A stretch of 8,142 nucleotides of DNA from an uncultured Erysipelotrichaceae bacterium (GCA_934675465.1 CAKUQM010000057.1:1-8142); one strand, 5' to 3'. Positions 1 through 6,760 are shown, numbered from the stretch's first letter. The notes: generated by a model from the sequence alone, not told the origin. Numbers and translations: made by a program.

Positions 1-12
1 AGATAAGACTGT

Positions 13-77
13 GTCAAAGTTATAAAAAAATTAGGGGCCCTTTTAATACAGGGCTTGGGTTTTTATACACTTTTGAC
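13..77. terminator. Long imperfect hairpin, probable bidirectional terminator
   Basis: The outer arms are 13-28 (gtcaaagttataaaaa) and the reverse complement of 60-77, which is the same word with two extra bases. The inner arms 35-41 (GGGCCCT) and 50-56 (AGGGCTT) pair, with two G-U pairs, around an 8-nt loop. A T-run follows the GC stem at 60-64. On the opposite strand the A-run 24-30 becomes a T-run, so it could stop transcription both ways and insulate the operon from an upstream gene outside the window. The words around 8-19 (gactgtgtcaaa) also resemble insertion-sequence terminal repeats, so this could be an element edge. The hairpin is seen directly; its function is inferred. Confidence 0.55.
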
Positions 78-99
78 TAAAATATATGACATTTATAAG
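73..99 (+). promoter_or_regulatory. Weak candidate promoter for the capsule operon
   Basis: TTGACT (73-78) and TATAAG (94-99) each match the sigma-A consensus at 5 of 6 positions, but the spacer is only 15 bp, which is short. The -35 word overlaps the right arm of the leader hairpin. A second, weaker option is TTGCAT (143-148) with TATTAA (167-172) at 18 bp. The operon needs a promoter in this leader unless it is read from upstream, but neither candidate is convincing. Confidence 0.3.
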
Positions 100-214
100 G
101 GGAGCAAGCAACATCTATTCATCAATTTTTTCAACATTTATTTTGCATTGTTTTTCCCAATTAGTTTATTAAATTAAAAGAAAGTAGAGAGGTATCAAAA
201 GAAAATAGTAATTT

Positions 215-1069
215 ATGAAAAAAGTTTTATTAATTATAATTTGTATATTATGTGTAGTTGGCGTTGTAGTAACCAATTTTTCTTTTGATAAGAAAGCACC
301 TACTATTAATGTTAAACAAAAGCCAGAGATTTCATGTTCATTGTCTTATAATGACTTAACTAAGTATGCAGAGGCGAGTGATGATAATTTGAAATCTTTT
401 TTTGTGGAAGAGAGAACTTTGAGTGATATAGCTAATAACGGCTATGTTACTTATGTTGCGATTGATGAAGCTAATAACATAACTAAGGAGAAGGTTGGTG
501 TTGATGTTGATAGGGAATTGACTACTTATCATATTATTTTGTTACAGCCTTTAAGAGCACAAATCCATGATACTTTTAAGACAAGTGAATACTTGAAGCT
601 TGTTAATAACTGTGGTTGGGAGATTAATGATACTTTCAATATTGAGGGTGTTAACTATGATCTTAAGGGTGAATATGATGTAAAGGTTACTGCTAAGAAC
701 CATAGTGAGGTGGAACCACTTGTAACAACTATTGAAGTGGATGATCTTAAGGCTCCTACGATTAATTTAATTCAAGAGAGAATTGAAACAAGCAGTGGTC
801 TTTATTTCTCTGACGAATGGTTTTTAAGAAATGTTGAGTCAGTAGAAGATGATAATGATGATGGTGAAGAGTTAAAGAATAGAGTTACTACTAACTGGGA
901 GGATGTAATGTTTCCTAAGTATGGTGGTTATGTAGAGTCAGAGGGTACTTATACAATTACCTATAAAGTTACTGATTCTGAGGGTAATACGGGTACAAGT
1001 ACTTTGCGTTTAACTTTAAGGAAACAACAAGTAGAGTATAAGGAGAATACGGAGGAGACTAATGAATAA
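215..1069 (+). CDS. Membrane-anchored protein with three Ig-like repeats, unknown role
   Basis: A 284-residue protein I cannot assign to a named family. Residues 4-21 are a hydrophobic N-terminal segment after MKK, with no lipobox, so it is probably a single-pass anchor with the rest outside the cell. The ectodomain reads as three beta-rich modules of the bacterial Ig-like/DUF5011 style, roughly 25-99, 100-176 and 177-270. Modules 1 and 3 open with the same word KAPTIN (27-32 and 179-184), and module 3 ends in the typical YTITYKVTDSEGNTG pattern. A charged tail follows. Codon -2 is an in-frame stop (209-211), so ATG 215 is the practical start, although the only SD-like word (gagagg, 187-192) lies 22 nt away. 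It overlaps the co-polymerase gene by 8 nt, suggesting translational coupling and a role in polymer assembly or surface attachment. That role is inference. Confidence 0.85.
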   Translation: MKKVLLIIICILCVVGVVVTNFSFDKKAPTINVKQKPEISCSLSYNDLTKYAEASDDNLKSFFVEERTLSDIANNGYVTYVAIDEANNITKEKVGVDVDRELTTYHIILLQPLRAQIHDTFKTSEYLKLVNNCGWEINDTFNIEGVNYDLKGEYDVKVTAKNHSEVEPLVTTIEVDDLKAPTINLIQERIETSSGLYFSDEWFLRNVESVEDDNDDGEELKNRVTTNWEDVMFPKYGGYVESEGTYTITYKVTDSEGNTGTSTLRLTLRKQQVEYKENTEETNE

Positions 1070-1799
1070 CGATATTAATAATCAAGAGACAATTGATTTG
1101 TTACAATTGTTTGTGATTGCTAAACAGAACTTATTATTGTTTATTACAATTTGTTTTGTGTGTGTTGCTGGAGCTTTTTGTGTTACTAAGTTCTTTATTA
1201 AAGAAGAGTTTACAGCAGAGGCTAAGATGATTATTGTTCAAAAGAGTGATACAACAACTAGTCAACAGAATTACACTTATTCAGATGTTCAATTGTCTCA
1301 AAAGTTAGCTAGTACTTATAATGAAATTATTATGTCTGAGGCTATTTCGGATACTGTTATTAATAATTTAGACTTAGATACAAAGTACAACATAACAAAT
1401 GATAATTTCTCTAAGATTGTAACTGTATCTAGTGCTAATAATACTGAGGTAATGAATATTAAGGTAGTTACAAATGATCCTGAGTTGTCTGCTGATATAG
1501 CTAATGAGATTGTTCGTGTGTTTGAGAAGAAGATTTATGACATTATGCAGATTGAAAATGTTACTTCTTTATCTGAGGCAAAGGTGCCTACCAAGAAGTC
1601 AGGTCCTAGTACTACAAAGAATTGTGCTTTAGGCTTAGTCATGGGTGTTGTTATTTGTGGTGCTATTGCGGTTATTATTCTTTTGACTGATACAAAAGTT
1701 AAGTCTGAAGAGGATGTTAAGAAGATTTTTGATTCTTCTAAAATTCATATTATTGGAAATATTCCAGAGTTAAGTATTAAGGAGGAAGATTATGACTAA
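1062..1799 (+). CDS. Wzz/YveK-type polysaccharide co-polymerase and kinase activator
   Basis: A 245-residue protein of the Wzz/CpsC/CapA/YveK family, the membrane subunit that sets polymer chain length and activates the partner BY-kinase. It has the family layout: a short cytoplasmic N-terminus with the IDLLQL start motif (11-16), TM1 at about 24-45, an extracytoplasmic domain of some 140 residues beginning FTAEAKMIIV (50-59), the juxtamembrane proline motif P176..P182, TM2 at about 187-208, and a cytoplasmic tail ending in IHIIGNIPEL, the kinase-contacting end in this family. Its length is normal for the split Gram-positive form, in which the kinase is a separate protein. GGAGG at 1051-1055 sits 6 nt before ATG 1062. 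Its ATG overlaps the upstream stop, and its own end overlaps the kinase start by 8 nt. Confidence 0.93.
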   Translation: MNNDINNQETIDLLQLFVIAKQNLLLFITICFVCVAGAFCVTKFFIKEEFTAEAKMIIVQKSDTTTSQQNYTYSDVQLSQKLASTYNEIIMSEAISDTVINNLDLDTKYNITNDNFSKIVTVSSANNTEVMNIKVVTNDPELSADIANEIVRVFEKKIYDIMQIENVTSLSEAKVPTKKSGPSTTKNCALGLVMGVVICGAIAVIILLTDTKVKSEEDVKKIFDSSKIHIIGNIPELSIKEEDYD

Positions 1800-2562
1800 T
1801 AGGGAAAAAGAAATAAGTATTCCAACTGTTGAGGATATTGGTAAGAAGTTTCCTACTCCTTCTGATAATTTAGTTACTATGTTGGCTCCTGAGAGTGCTG
1901 AGGCTGAGGCTTTTAGAATTCTTAGAACAAATATTGCCCTTAGAGATTATGATAAGAATCTTAAGACTATTAATGTTATTTCTTCTACTGCTGGTGAATC
2001 TAAGTCTACTACTATTACTAACTTAGCCTATGTATATAGTCAATTAGGTAAGAAGGTATTACTTATTGACATGGATTTAAGAGCTTCTTCTTTACATAAG
2101 AAGTTTAAGCTTAAGAATAAGTTAGGTGTTAGTGAAGTAGTTGCAAATGAGTGTTCATTTAATGATGCGGTTATTCACTATACTAATAAGTTGGATATTC
2201 TTTTAGCTGGTAAGAAAAATCCTTATGCGAGTGAGCTTGTTCAATCTAGAGCATATAAGAAGTTCTTGGATGCCCTAAAAGAGGTTTATGACATTATTCT
2301 TTTAGACTGTCCTCCTATTGGTTTAGTTTCTGATGGTTTGTTCTTGTCTTCACTTTGTGATGGCACGTTATTGTGTGTTGCATGTAATGTGGTAGATAAG
2401 AAGGAACTAGAGAAGACTAAGGATATGCTTAATGGTTTAGAGAAAGTTAATATCCTTGGTATTGTGATGACAAGAGTTCCAAGAACTAAAAAGTATTATG
2501 GTAGTTCTTATGGTTATGGCTATGGTTATGGATATGGTCAAACTAAGAAGAAGGGCAAATAA
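1792..2562 (+). CDS. BY-kinase (CpsD/CapB/YwqD family), capsule tyrosine autokinase
   Basis: A 256-residue cytoplasmic tyrosine kinase of the P-loop BY-kinase family. It autophosphorylates on a C-terminal tyrosine cluster and cycles with the co-polymerase and phosphatase to control polymer export. Motifs: AEAFRILRTNI (38-48), typical of the family; Walker A at 65-73 reading STAGESKST; Walker A' VLLIDMDLR (89-97, D93 and D95); Walker B IILLDCPP (168-175, D172). The tail has seven tyrosines (235, 236, 240, 242, 244, 246, 248), five of them in YG repeats. The oddity is Ser70 in Walker A where family members usually have Gly before the catalytic Lys71. Lysine codons are strongly AAG (24 of 30). 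GGAGG (1781-1785) is 6 nt before ATG. The stop and the next start share one base (TAATG). Confidence 0.93.
   Translation: MTNREKEISIPTVEDIGKKFPTPSDNLVTMLAPESAEAEAFRILRTNIALRDYDKNLKTINVISSTAGESKSTTITNLAYVYSQLGKKVLLIDMDLRASSLHKKFKLKNKLGVSEVVANECSFNDAVIHYTNKLDILLAGKKNPYASELVQSRAYKKFLDALKEVYDIILLDCPPIGLVSDGLFLSSLCDGTLLCVACNVVDKKELEKTKDMLNGLEKVNILGIVMTRVPRTKKYYGSSYGYGYGYGYGQTKKKGK
2509..2538 (+). repeat. Five in-frame TATGGN hexamers encoding the YG tail
   Basis: Five tandem hexamers (TATGGT, TATGGC, TATGGT, TATGGA, TATGGT) encode residues 240-249 of the BY-kinase as (YG)x5. The third-base variation within units suggests selection for the peptide and not only recent slippage. A gain or loss of units keeps the reading frame and changes the number of phosphorylatable tyrosines. 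Confidence 0.9.
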
Positions 2563-3293
2563 TGGTTGATATTCATTGTCATATTCTACCTAATGTAGAT
2601 GATGGTTCTTCTAGTTTAGAATTATCAAGACAATTATTAATAAACGCATATAGTGAGGGGATTGATGCAGTGTGCATCACTCCTCATTTTATGCGTTTAA
2701 ATGAATATAAGATTAGAAGAAATGAATTGGCTAAGCTTTTCAATGAATTTGAAGAGAATGTAAAGGACATACCTGTTGATTTATATTTGGGTAATGAACT
2801 ATATATTGATAGTGAATTGGATACTTTATTATTAAATAAAGAGATATGTTCTTTAAATGATTCTAGATATGTTTTAGTAGAGTTTCCTTTTAATAACTAT
2901 AAAAAGGAATACGATGAATATCTATATAACATATCGCTTCAATATAAGATTATTATTGCGCATCCTGAAAGATATCTCTATGTTCAAGAGAATTGTGATT
3001 TTGTGAATAGATGGTTAAAAGAAGAATATTCTTTACAGTGTAATCAAGGTTCTTTGAACCATAAACAAACAAAGAATGTGATGTTTAAGCTTATTGAACA
3101 GGGTAAGGTGTCTTTTATTTGTTCTGATGCACATAATGAATATAGGCCTTTAACGCTCACTGATGCATATAACACTATATGTAAGAAGTTCAACAAGGAG
3201 ACAGCTGATGTTCTTTTCAAGGAGAATGCTCTTAGAGTATTAAGGGATGAGGAGCTTATTAAATTAAAACCTGTTAAGAAGAAGTTATTTTAA
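2562..3293 (+). CDS. PHP-domain protein-tyrosine phosphatase (CpsB/CapC/YwqE family)
   Basis: A 243-residue metal-dependent phosphatase of the PHP superfamily that dephosphorylates the cognate BY-kinase tail. The metal-binding motifs are all present in order: HCH (H5, H7) followed by DDG (13-15), TPH (40-42), GNELY (77-81, E79), VEFP (106-109, E107), AHPER (133-137, H134), and SDAH (188-191, D189 and H191). The NQGS at 161-164 matches the family's usual QxNxGS area. Length is typical (about 240-255). ATG 2562 reuses the last base of the kinase stop; the upstream SD is weak (AGAAGGG, 2548-2554), which fits stop-restart coupling with the kinase. This pairing of kinase then phosphatase is the reverse of the pneumococcal cpsB-C-D order. 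Confidence 0.94.
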   Translation: MVDIHCHILPNVDDGSSSLELSRQLLINAYSEGIDAVCITPHFMRLNEYKIRRNELAKLFNEFEENVKDIPVDLYLGNELYIDSELDTLLLNKEICSLNDSRYVLVEFPFNNYKKEYDEYLYNISLQYKIIIAHPERYLYVQENCDFVNRWLKEEYSLQCNQGSLNHKQTKNVMFKLIEQGKVSFICSDAHNEYRPLTLTDAYNTICKKFNKETADVLFKENALRVLRDEELIKLKPVKKKLF

Positions 3294-3294
3294 T

Positions 3295-4296
3295 ATGAAA
3301 AACAAAACAAAGAAGAAACTAATTGTTATATTAAGCATACTTATAGTTATATCTGGTAGCTATCTTGCCATTAACTTATATGCTGATTCTCTATTAAATA
3401 AGATGGATAGAGGGGAAGCAATTAAGAAGGAAGATGCCAATATCAATGAAGACATTGTCAAAGTAAAGGAAGCTCATAAGGTCTTTAACTTTGTGTTGTT
3501 TGGCATGGATTCGGATAGTTATAGTAATCCTAGCAATACCGAAAGAAGTGATGCCATGAAAGTTATTTCTCTTGATTATACAGACAAGAAGATAATGATT
3601 ACAAGTGTAGAAAGAGATGTTGTAGCTTACTTCCCTGGTGATTATCAAGGCTATGGTCATTATAACTGGGCATACTGGTATGGTGGACCAACACTAGCTA
3701 TTCAAACTCTTAACTATAATTTAGACTTAGATATTACTAATTATGTTTCTATTTCTTTTGCAGGTTTAGAGAGTGTGGTTGATGAAGTTGGTGGTGTTGA
3801 TATCTATTTGTCTAATGCAGAGGCTAATCATATGGGATTAAGCCCAGGTCTAAATCACTTATATGGATCACAAGCTTTAGCTTATTGTCGTATCCGTAAA
3901 ATAGACTCTGACTATTCTAGAATGGAAAGACAGAATGCGGTAATACAAGCTATAGTAAGTAAGTTTTCATCACTTGGGTTTACAGATATGTTAGATGTGG
4001 TTGTATCACTTTTACCTTATGTGTCTACTAATTTTACAAATGATCAGATTAAGACTTATTTATATGACATTATAGGTTTTGATTTGAATAATATAGAAAC
4101 TTATAAGTTACCAAGTGGTGGTTATGATGATACTTTAAATTGTCCAGGTTTGGGTGGTTATTTATTAAGAAGCTATAGTGATCAGGTAATAGAGTTACAT
4201 AAGAATATTTATTCTATTGATGACTATAAGCCATCTAAGACTGTTTTAGATAATGAGAAGAATACATACGATAAGTATGGTTATCCAAATAATTAA
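3295..4296 (+). CDS. LytR-CpsA-Psr (LCP) family wall-glycopolymer ligase
   Basis: A 333-residue LCP protein, expected to transfer undecaprenyl-linked polysaccharide onto peptidoglycan outside the membrane. A KKK-flanked N-terminal transmembrane anchor spans about 9-29. The LCP core follows: VLFGMDSD (67-74), RSDAM (84-88), SVERDV (104-109, with R107 and D108), a GGVDI motif (166-170), and the C-terminal YCRIRK..DYSRMERQ block (197-213, with R199, R209, R212). These arginines and aspartates match the pyrophosphate- and metal-binding set of the family. It starts 1 nt after the phosphatase stop with only a weak AAGAAG-type SD, so reinitiation is likely. The accessory domains of some CpsA proteins are absent. 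Its fourth-gene position after the kinase and phosphatase, not first as in pneumococcus, is a lineage-specific order. Confidence 0.93.
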   Translation: MKNKTKKKLIVILSILIVISGSYLAINLYADSLLNKMDRGEAIKKEDANINEDIVKVKEAHKVFNFVLFGMDSDSYSNPSNTERSDAMKVISLDYTDKKIMITSVERDVVAYFPGDYQGYGHYNWAYWYGGPTLAIQTLNYNLDLDITNYVSISFAGLESVVDEVGGVDIYLSNAEANHMGLSPGLNHLYGSQALAYCRIRKIDSDYSRMERQNAVIQAIVSKFSSLGFTDMLDVVVSLLPYVSTNFTNDQIKTYLYDIIGFDLNNIETYKLPSGGYDDTLNCPGLGGYLLRSYSDQVIELHKNIYSIDDYKPSKTVLDNEKNTYDKYGYPNN

Positions 4297-4300
4297 TTTA

Positions 4301-4308
4301 AAGGGGAG
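4301..4308 (+). promoter_or_regulatory. Shine-Dalgarno AAGGGGAG that bears on the dehydratase start
   Basis: AAGGGGAG ends 2 nt before ATG 4311 but 8 nt before the in-frame ATG 4317 (protein MNM...). The second spacing is the normal one, so translation probably begins at 4317 and the true protein is two residues shorter. Confidence 0.6.
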
Positions 4309-4310
4309 AT

Positions 4311-6260
4311 ATGAATATGCAGGAAGATTTAAGGCGTAAGAAAAAAATTGAACATTGGGAAGTTGTTACCGGTATATTGATGGTATATGACTTTATGACA
4401 ATTTGTTTCTCATATTTGTTGGCACTATTAGTTAGGTTTGATTTCAAGTTTAGTTCAATTGAGTCTCAATATTTGCAAGGTTGTTATAAGAGTGTTGTAT
4501 TTTATGCTTTGTTTTGCGTTGCTTTATTTTGGTTCTTAAAACTTTATAAGAGTATTTGGAGATTTGCGAGTTATTCTGAATTACTAAGAGTTATTTTAGC
4601 TACAGCTATAAGTGGTTTGATTTATCCTTTAATAATGAACTTATTTGTAGGTGGTATGCCCGCATCGTATTATGTGATTGGTGTTGTATGTCAATTCTGT
4701 TTCACATTAGGGGTTAGATTTTCTTATCGTTTTATTCTTTTATTAAGAAGTAGAACTGTTAAGAAACAAAGTGAAACTAATGTAATGTTGATTGGTGCTG
4801 GTAGTGCTGGCCAAATGATTCAAAGGGATATTGTGGGTGCTCGTGAGATTAATGAGAAGGTAGCTTGTTTCATTGATGATAATCCTAATAAATGGGGTAG
4901 ATATATAGATAATGTACCTGTTTATGGTGGTAGAGACACTATAATGGAAGCTGTTAAGAAATTTGATATTAAGAAGATTTATGTAGCTATTCCAAGTGCT
5001 AAGCCACAGGATAAAAGAGATATCTTAAGAGTATGTGATGATACAGGTTGTGAGATTATGAATCTTCCTGGTATGTATCAGTTATATACAGGTGATGTGT
5101 CTGTTAGTAAGATGAAGCCTGTTCAAATAGAAGACTTATTAGGTAGAGATCCTATTAGACCTGATATGACTGAAGTGTTTGATTATGTAAAAGATAAGGT
5201 AGTCTTAATTACAGGTGTTGGTTCTATTGGCTCTGAGTTAGCTAGACAAATAGCTTCACATAAGCCTAAACAATTAATATTGTTTGATATCTATGAGAAT
5301 AATGCGTATGATATTCAATTGGAATTAAAGAAGAAGTATCCTGAATTAAAACTTGAAACTTTAATAGGTTCTGTAAGAGACAGTAGAAGAATTTTCCAAG
5401 TATTTGATAAATATAGACCTGATATTGTATATCATGCAGCTGCACATAAGCATGTTCCACTAATGGAAGATAGTCCATGTGAGTCTATTAAGAATAATGC
5501 GATTGGTACTTATAAGACTGCTTATGCAGCTATGGCTCATGGTTGTAAGAAGTTTGTGTTAATTTCAACAGATAAAGCAGTTAACCCAACCAATATCATG
5601 GGTGCTTCTAAGAGATTGTGTGAAATGGTTATTCAAGCTTTTGCGCATAAGATTAATGAAGGAAAGGCTGATGAAATACCACAGTTATTTACACACAAGA
5701 TTGAAGATGAACATATCCTTAATAATCTAAAGAACGCAAAGACAGAATTTGTCGCAGTTAGATTTGGTAATGTACTAGGTAGTAATGGTTCTGTAATTCC
5801 TTTGTTTAAGAAACAAATAGAAGCAGGAGGACCAGTTACGGTTACTCATCCCGATATTATTAGATACTTTATGACAATTCCTGAAGCAGTTAGTTTAGTT
5901 CTTCTTGCAGGTACATATGCTAAGGGTGGAGAGATTTATGTCTTAGACATGGGTGAACCAGTTAAGATTGATACACTAGCTCGTAACTTAATAAGACTAT
6001 CAGGTTATACACCTGATGTAGATATTAAGATTAGTTATTCTGGTTTAAGACCAGGTGAAAAGCTATTTGAAGAAAAACTAATGGCTGAAGAAGGTCTTAA
6101 GAAAACCAAGAATGATCTAATTCATATCGGTTGTCCAATACCTTTTGATACTAACTTATTCTTATCTCAATTAGAAGAACTATTGGAAGCAGCCTATAAG
6201 AACAATGATGACATGAAAGAAAGAGTGATGAAGGTAGTTAATACTTATCATCCGGCATAA
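4311..6260 (+). CDS. Membrane UDP-N-acetyl-sugar 4,6-dehydratase (CapD/EpsC/PglF type)
   Basis: A 649-residue enzyme of the membrane-bound nucleoside-diphosphate-sugar dehydratase family, which turns UDP-GlcNAc-type donors into 4-keto-6-deoxy sugars. Four TM helices lie at about 22-42, 62-80, 92-114 and 118-145. A first Rossmann domain starts with LIGAGSAG (160-167), and the catalytic SDR domain at about 296-600 holds STDKAVNPTNIMGASKR (419-435). There D421/K422 are catalytic, M430 replaces the usual Tyr as known for PglF-type enzymes, and K434 is kept. RFGNVLGSNGS (484-494) and LRPGEKLFEE (579-588) are intact. The nucleotide loop is odd: ITGVGSIGSEL (300-310) is one residue shorter than the usual TGAGGSIGSEL, so activity is uncertain. 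About 30 extra residues (447-478) precede RFGNV, also seen in some clostridial relatives as far as I recall. The start may be ATG 4317. Confidence 0.92.
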   Translation: MNMQEDLRRKKKIEHWEVVTGILMVYDFMTICFSYLLALLVRFDFKFSSIESQYLQGCYKSVVFYALFCVALFWFLKLYKSIWRFASYSELLRVILATAISGLIYPLIMNLFVGGMPASYYVIGVVCQFCFTLGVRFSYRFILLLRSRTVKKQSETNVMLIGAGSAGQMIQRDIVGAREINEKVACFIDDNPNKWGRYIDNVPVYGGRDTIMEAVKKFDIKKIYVAIPSAKPQDKRDILRVCDDTGCEIMNLPGMYQLYTGDVSVSKMKPVQIEDLLGRDPIRPDMTEVFDYVKDKVVLITGVGSIGSELARQIASHKPKQLILFDIYENNAYDIQLELKKKYPELKLETLIGSVRDSRRIFQVFDKYRPDIVYHAAAHKHVPLMEDSPCESIKNNAIGTYKTAYAAMAHGCKKFVLISTDKAVNPTNIMGASKRLCEMVIQAFAHKINEGKADEIPQLFTHKIEDEHILNNLKNAKTEFVAVRFGNVLGSNGSVIPLFKKQIEAGGPVTVTHPDIIRYFMTIPEAVSLVLLAGTYAKGGEIYVLDMGEPVKIDTLARNLIRLSGYTPDVDIKISYSGLRPGEKLFEEKLMAEEGLKKTKNDLIHIGCPIPFDTNLFLSQLEELLEAAYKNNDDMKERVMKVVNTYHPA

Positions 6261-6271
6261 GGAGAACAGAT

Positions 6272-6583
6272 ATGGCATTTAATAGAAAAGATGATTTCAA
6301 AGCATTTGAACAAAAAGTTTTGTTAGCTTCTCCTACAATGCATGGAGAAGAGCTTGATTATGTAAAGGAAGCATATGAAACTTACTGGATGTCTACTGTT
6401 GGTAAGAATATCAATGAAGTAGAAAGAGTAGCTGCTGAAAAAGCAAAGGTTAAGTATGCAGTTGGTTTGTCTTGTTGTACAGCAGCTTTACATTTATGTT
6501 GTAAGTTAGCTGGTGAAAGATTATATGGTAAACCAGCTATTTCTCATGGCACACTAGAGGGAAAGAGAGTGTTAGCAGTATAA
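6272..6583 (+). pseudogene. Truncated DegT/DnrJ/EryC1-type sugar aminotransferase, N-terminal fragment
   Basis: 103 codons that match the start of PLP-dependent UDP-4-keto-sugar aminotransferases (PglE/LegC-like). LASPTMHGEELDYVKEAYET at 18-37 and VGKNINEVE (43-51) are followed by the PLP-phosphate region LSCCTAALHL (66-75). The intact family is about 400-450 residues. Here homology stops after LEGKRV (96-101), and LAV then a TAA end the frame, so the lysine that holds PLP and nearly all of the fold are missing. Within the fragment, the usually invariant Gly of SGTAALH is Cys70. A good SD (TAAGGAG, 6258-6264) and tight spacing to the dehydratase show it was once an ordinary operon member doing the next step of the same pathway. 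The fragment cannot be an active aminotransferase; whether a short peptide is still made is unknown. Confidence 0.85.
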
Positions 6584-6760
6584 TTGGGACAATCAAAAAA
6601 CCTGAATTTACAAGGGATTACCGAGCTTAAGATAAGTTCCAAACATGAAGTTTTCTATGAAATTTGGCTTCATTCGGATATTCTGAGGAGGTTAAAAGCT
6701 TCTTGGATGCTCTGGATTGACCCACAATACGAGTGGAATATTTAATAGGAGGCATAGCAT
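6584..6760. other. Unassigned segment between aminotransferase remnant and terminator
   Basis: No recognisable gene. The pseudogene's reading frame continues open for 53 codons after its TAA (6584-6742) without resembling the missing aminotransferase part. Another + frame gives protein-like pieces broken by stops (around 6583-6627 and 6661-6720). The minus strand carries a 42-codon ATG frame (6755 to 6627) lacking an SD. A hairpin pairs ATGAAG (6645-6650) with CTTCAT (6668-6673), with inner TTTC/GAAA. It could be the end of a decayed gene, a piece of a mobile element, or a structured 3' RNA; the sequence does not decide. Confidence 0.5.

Noticed and set aside
143..172. Alternative promoter TTGCAT/TATTAA
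   Set aside because: Both boxes are poor matches in an AT-rich stretch; mentioned only as a fallback to the candidate at 73-99.
230..275. Lipoprotein signal in the Ig-like protein (Cys10 or Cys13)
   Set aside because: Both cysteines sit inside the hydrophobic core among large residues (IIICILCVV), without the small residues needed for a lipobox.
3394..3660. 88-codon open frame on the minus strand inside the LCP gene
   Set aside because: It lies antisense to a well-conserved gene, shows no family motif and no ribosome site; it is a shadow frame.
5266..5478. 70-codon minus-strand frame inside the dehydratase gene
   Set aside because: It is antisense to the conserved SDR domain and its composition follows the complementary codons; no independent support.
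6584..6742. Aminotransferase continuing by stop-codon readthrough at 6581-6583
   Set aside because: The 53 codons after the stop do not resemble the next part of DegT-family proteins, so readthrough would not restore an enzyme.
6627..6755. 42-codon minus-strand frame with ATG at 6755
   Set aside because: No SD and no recognised family; kept only as a trait of the unassigned segment, not called as a gene.
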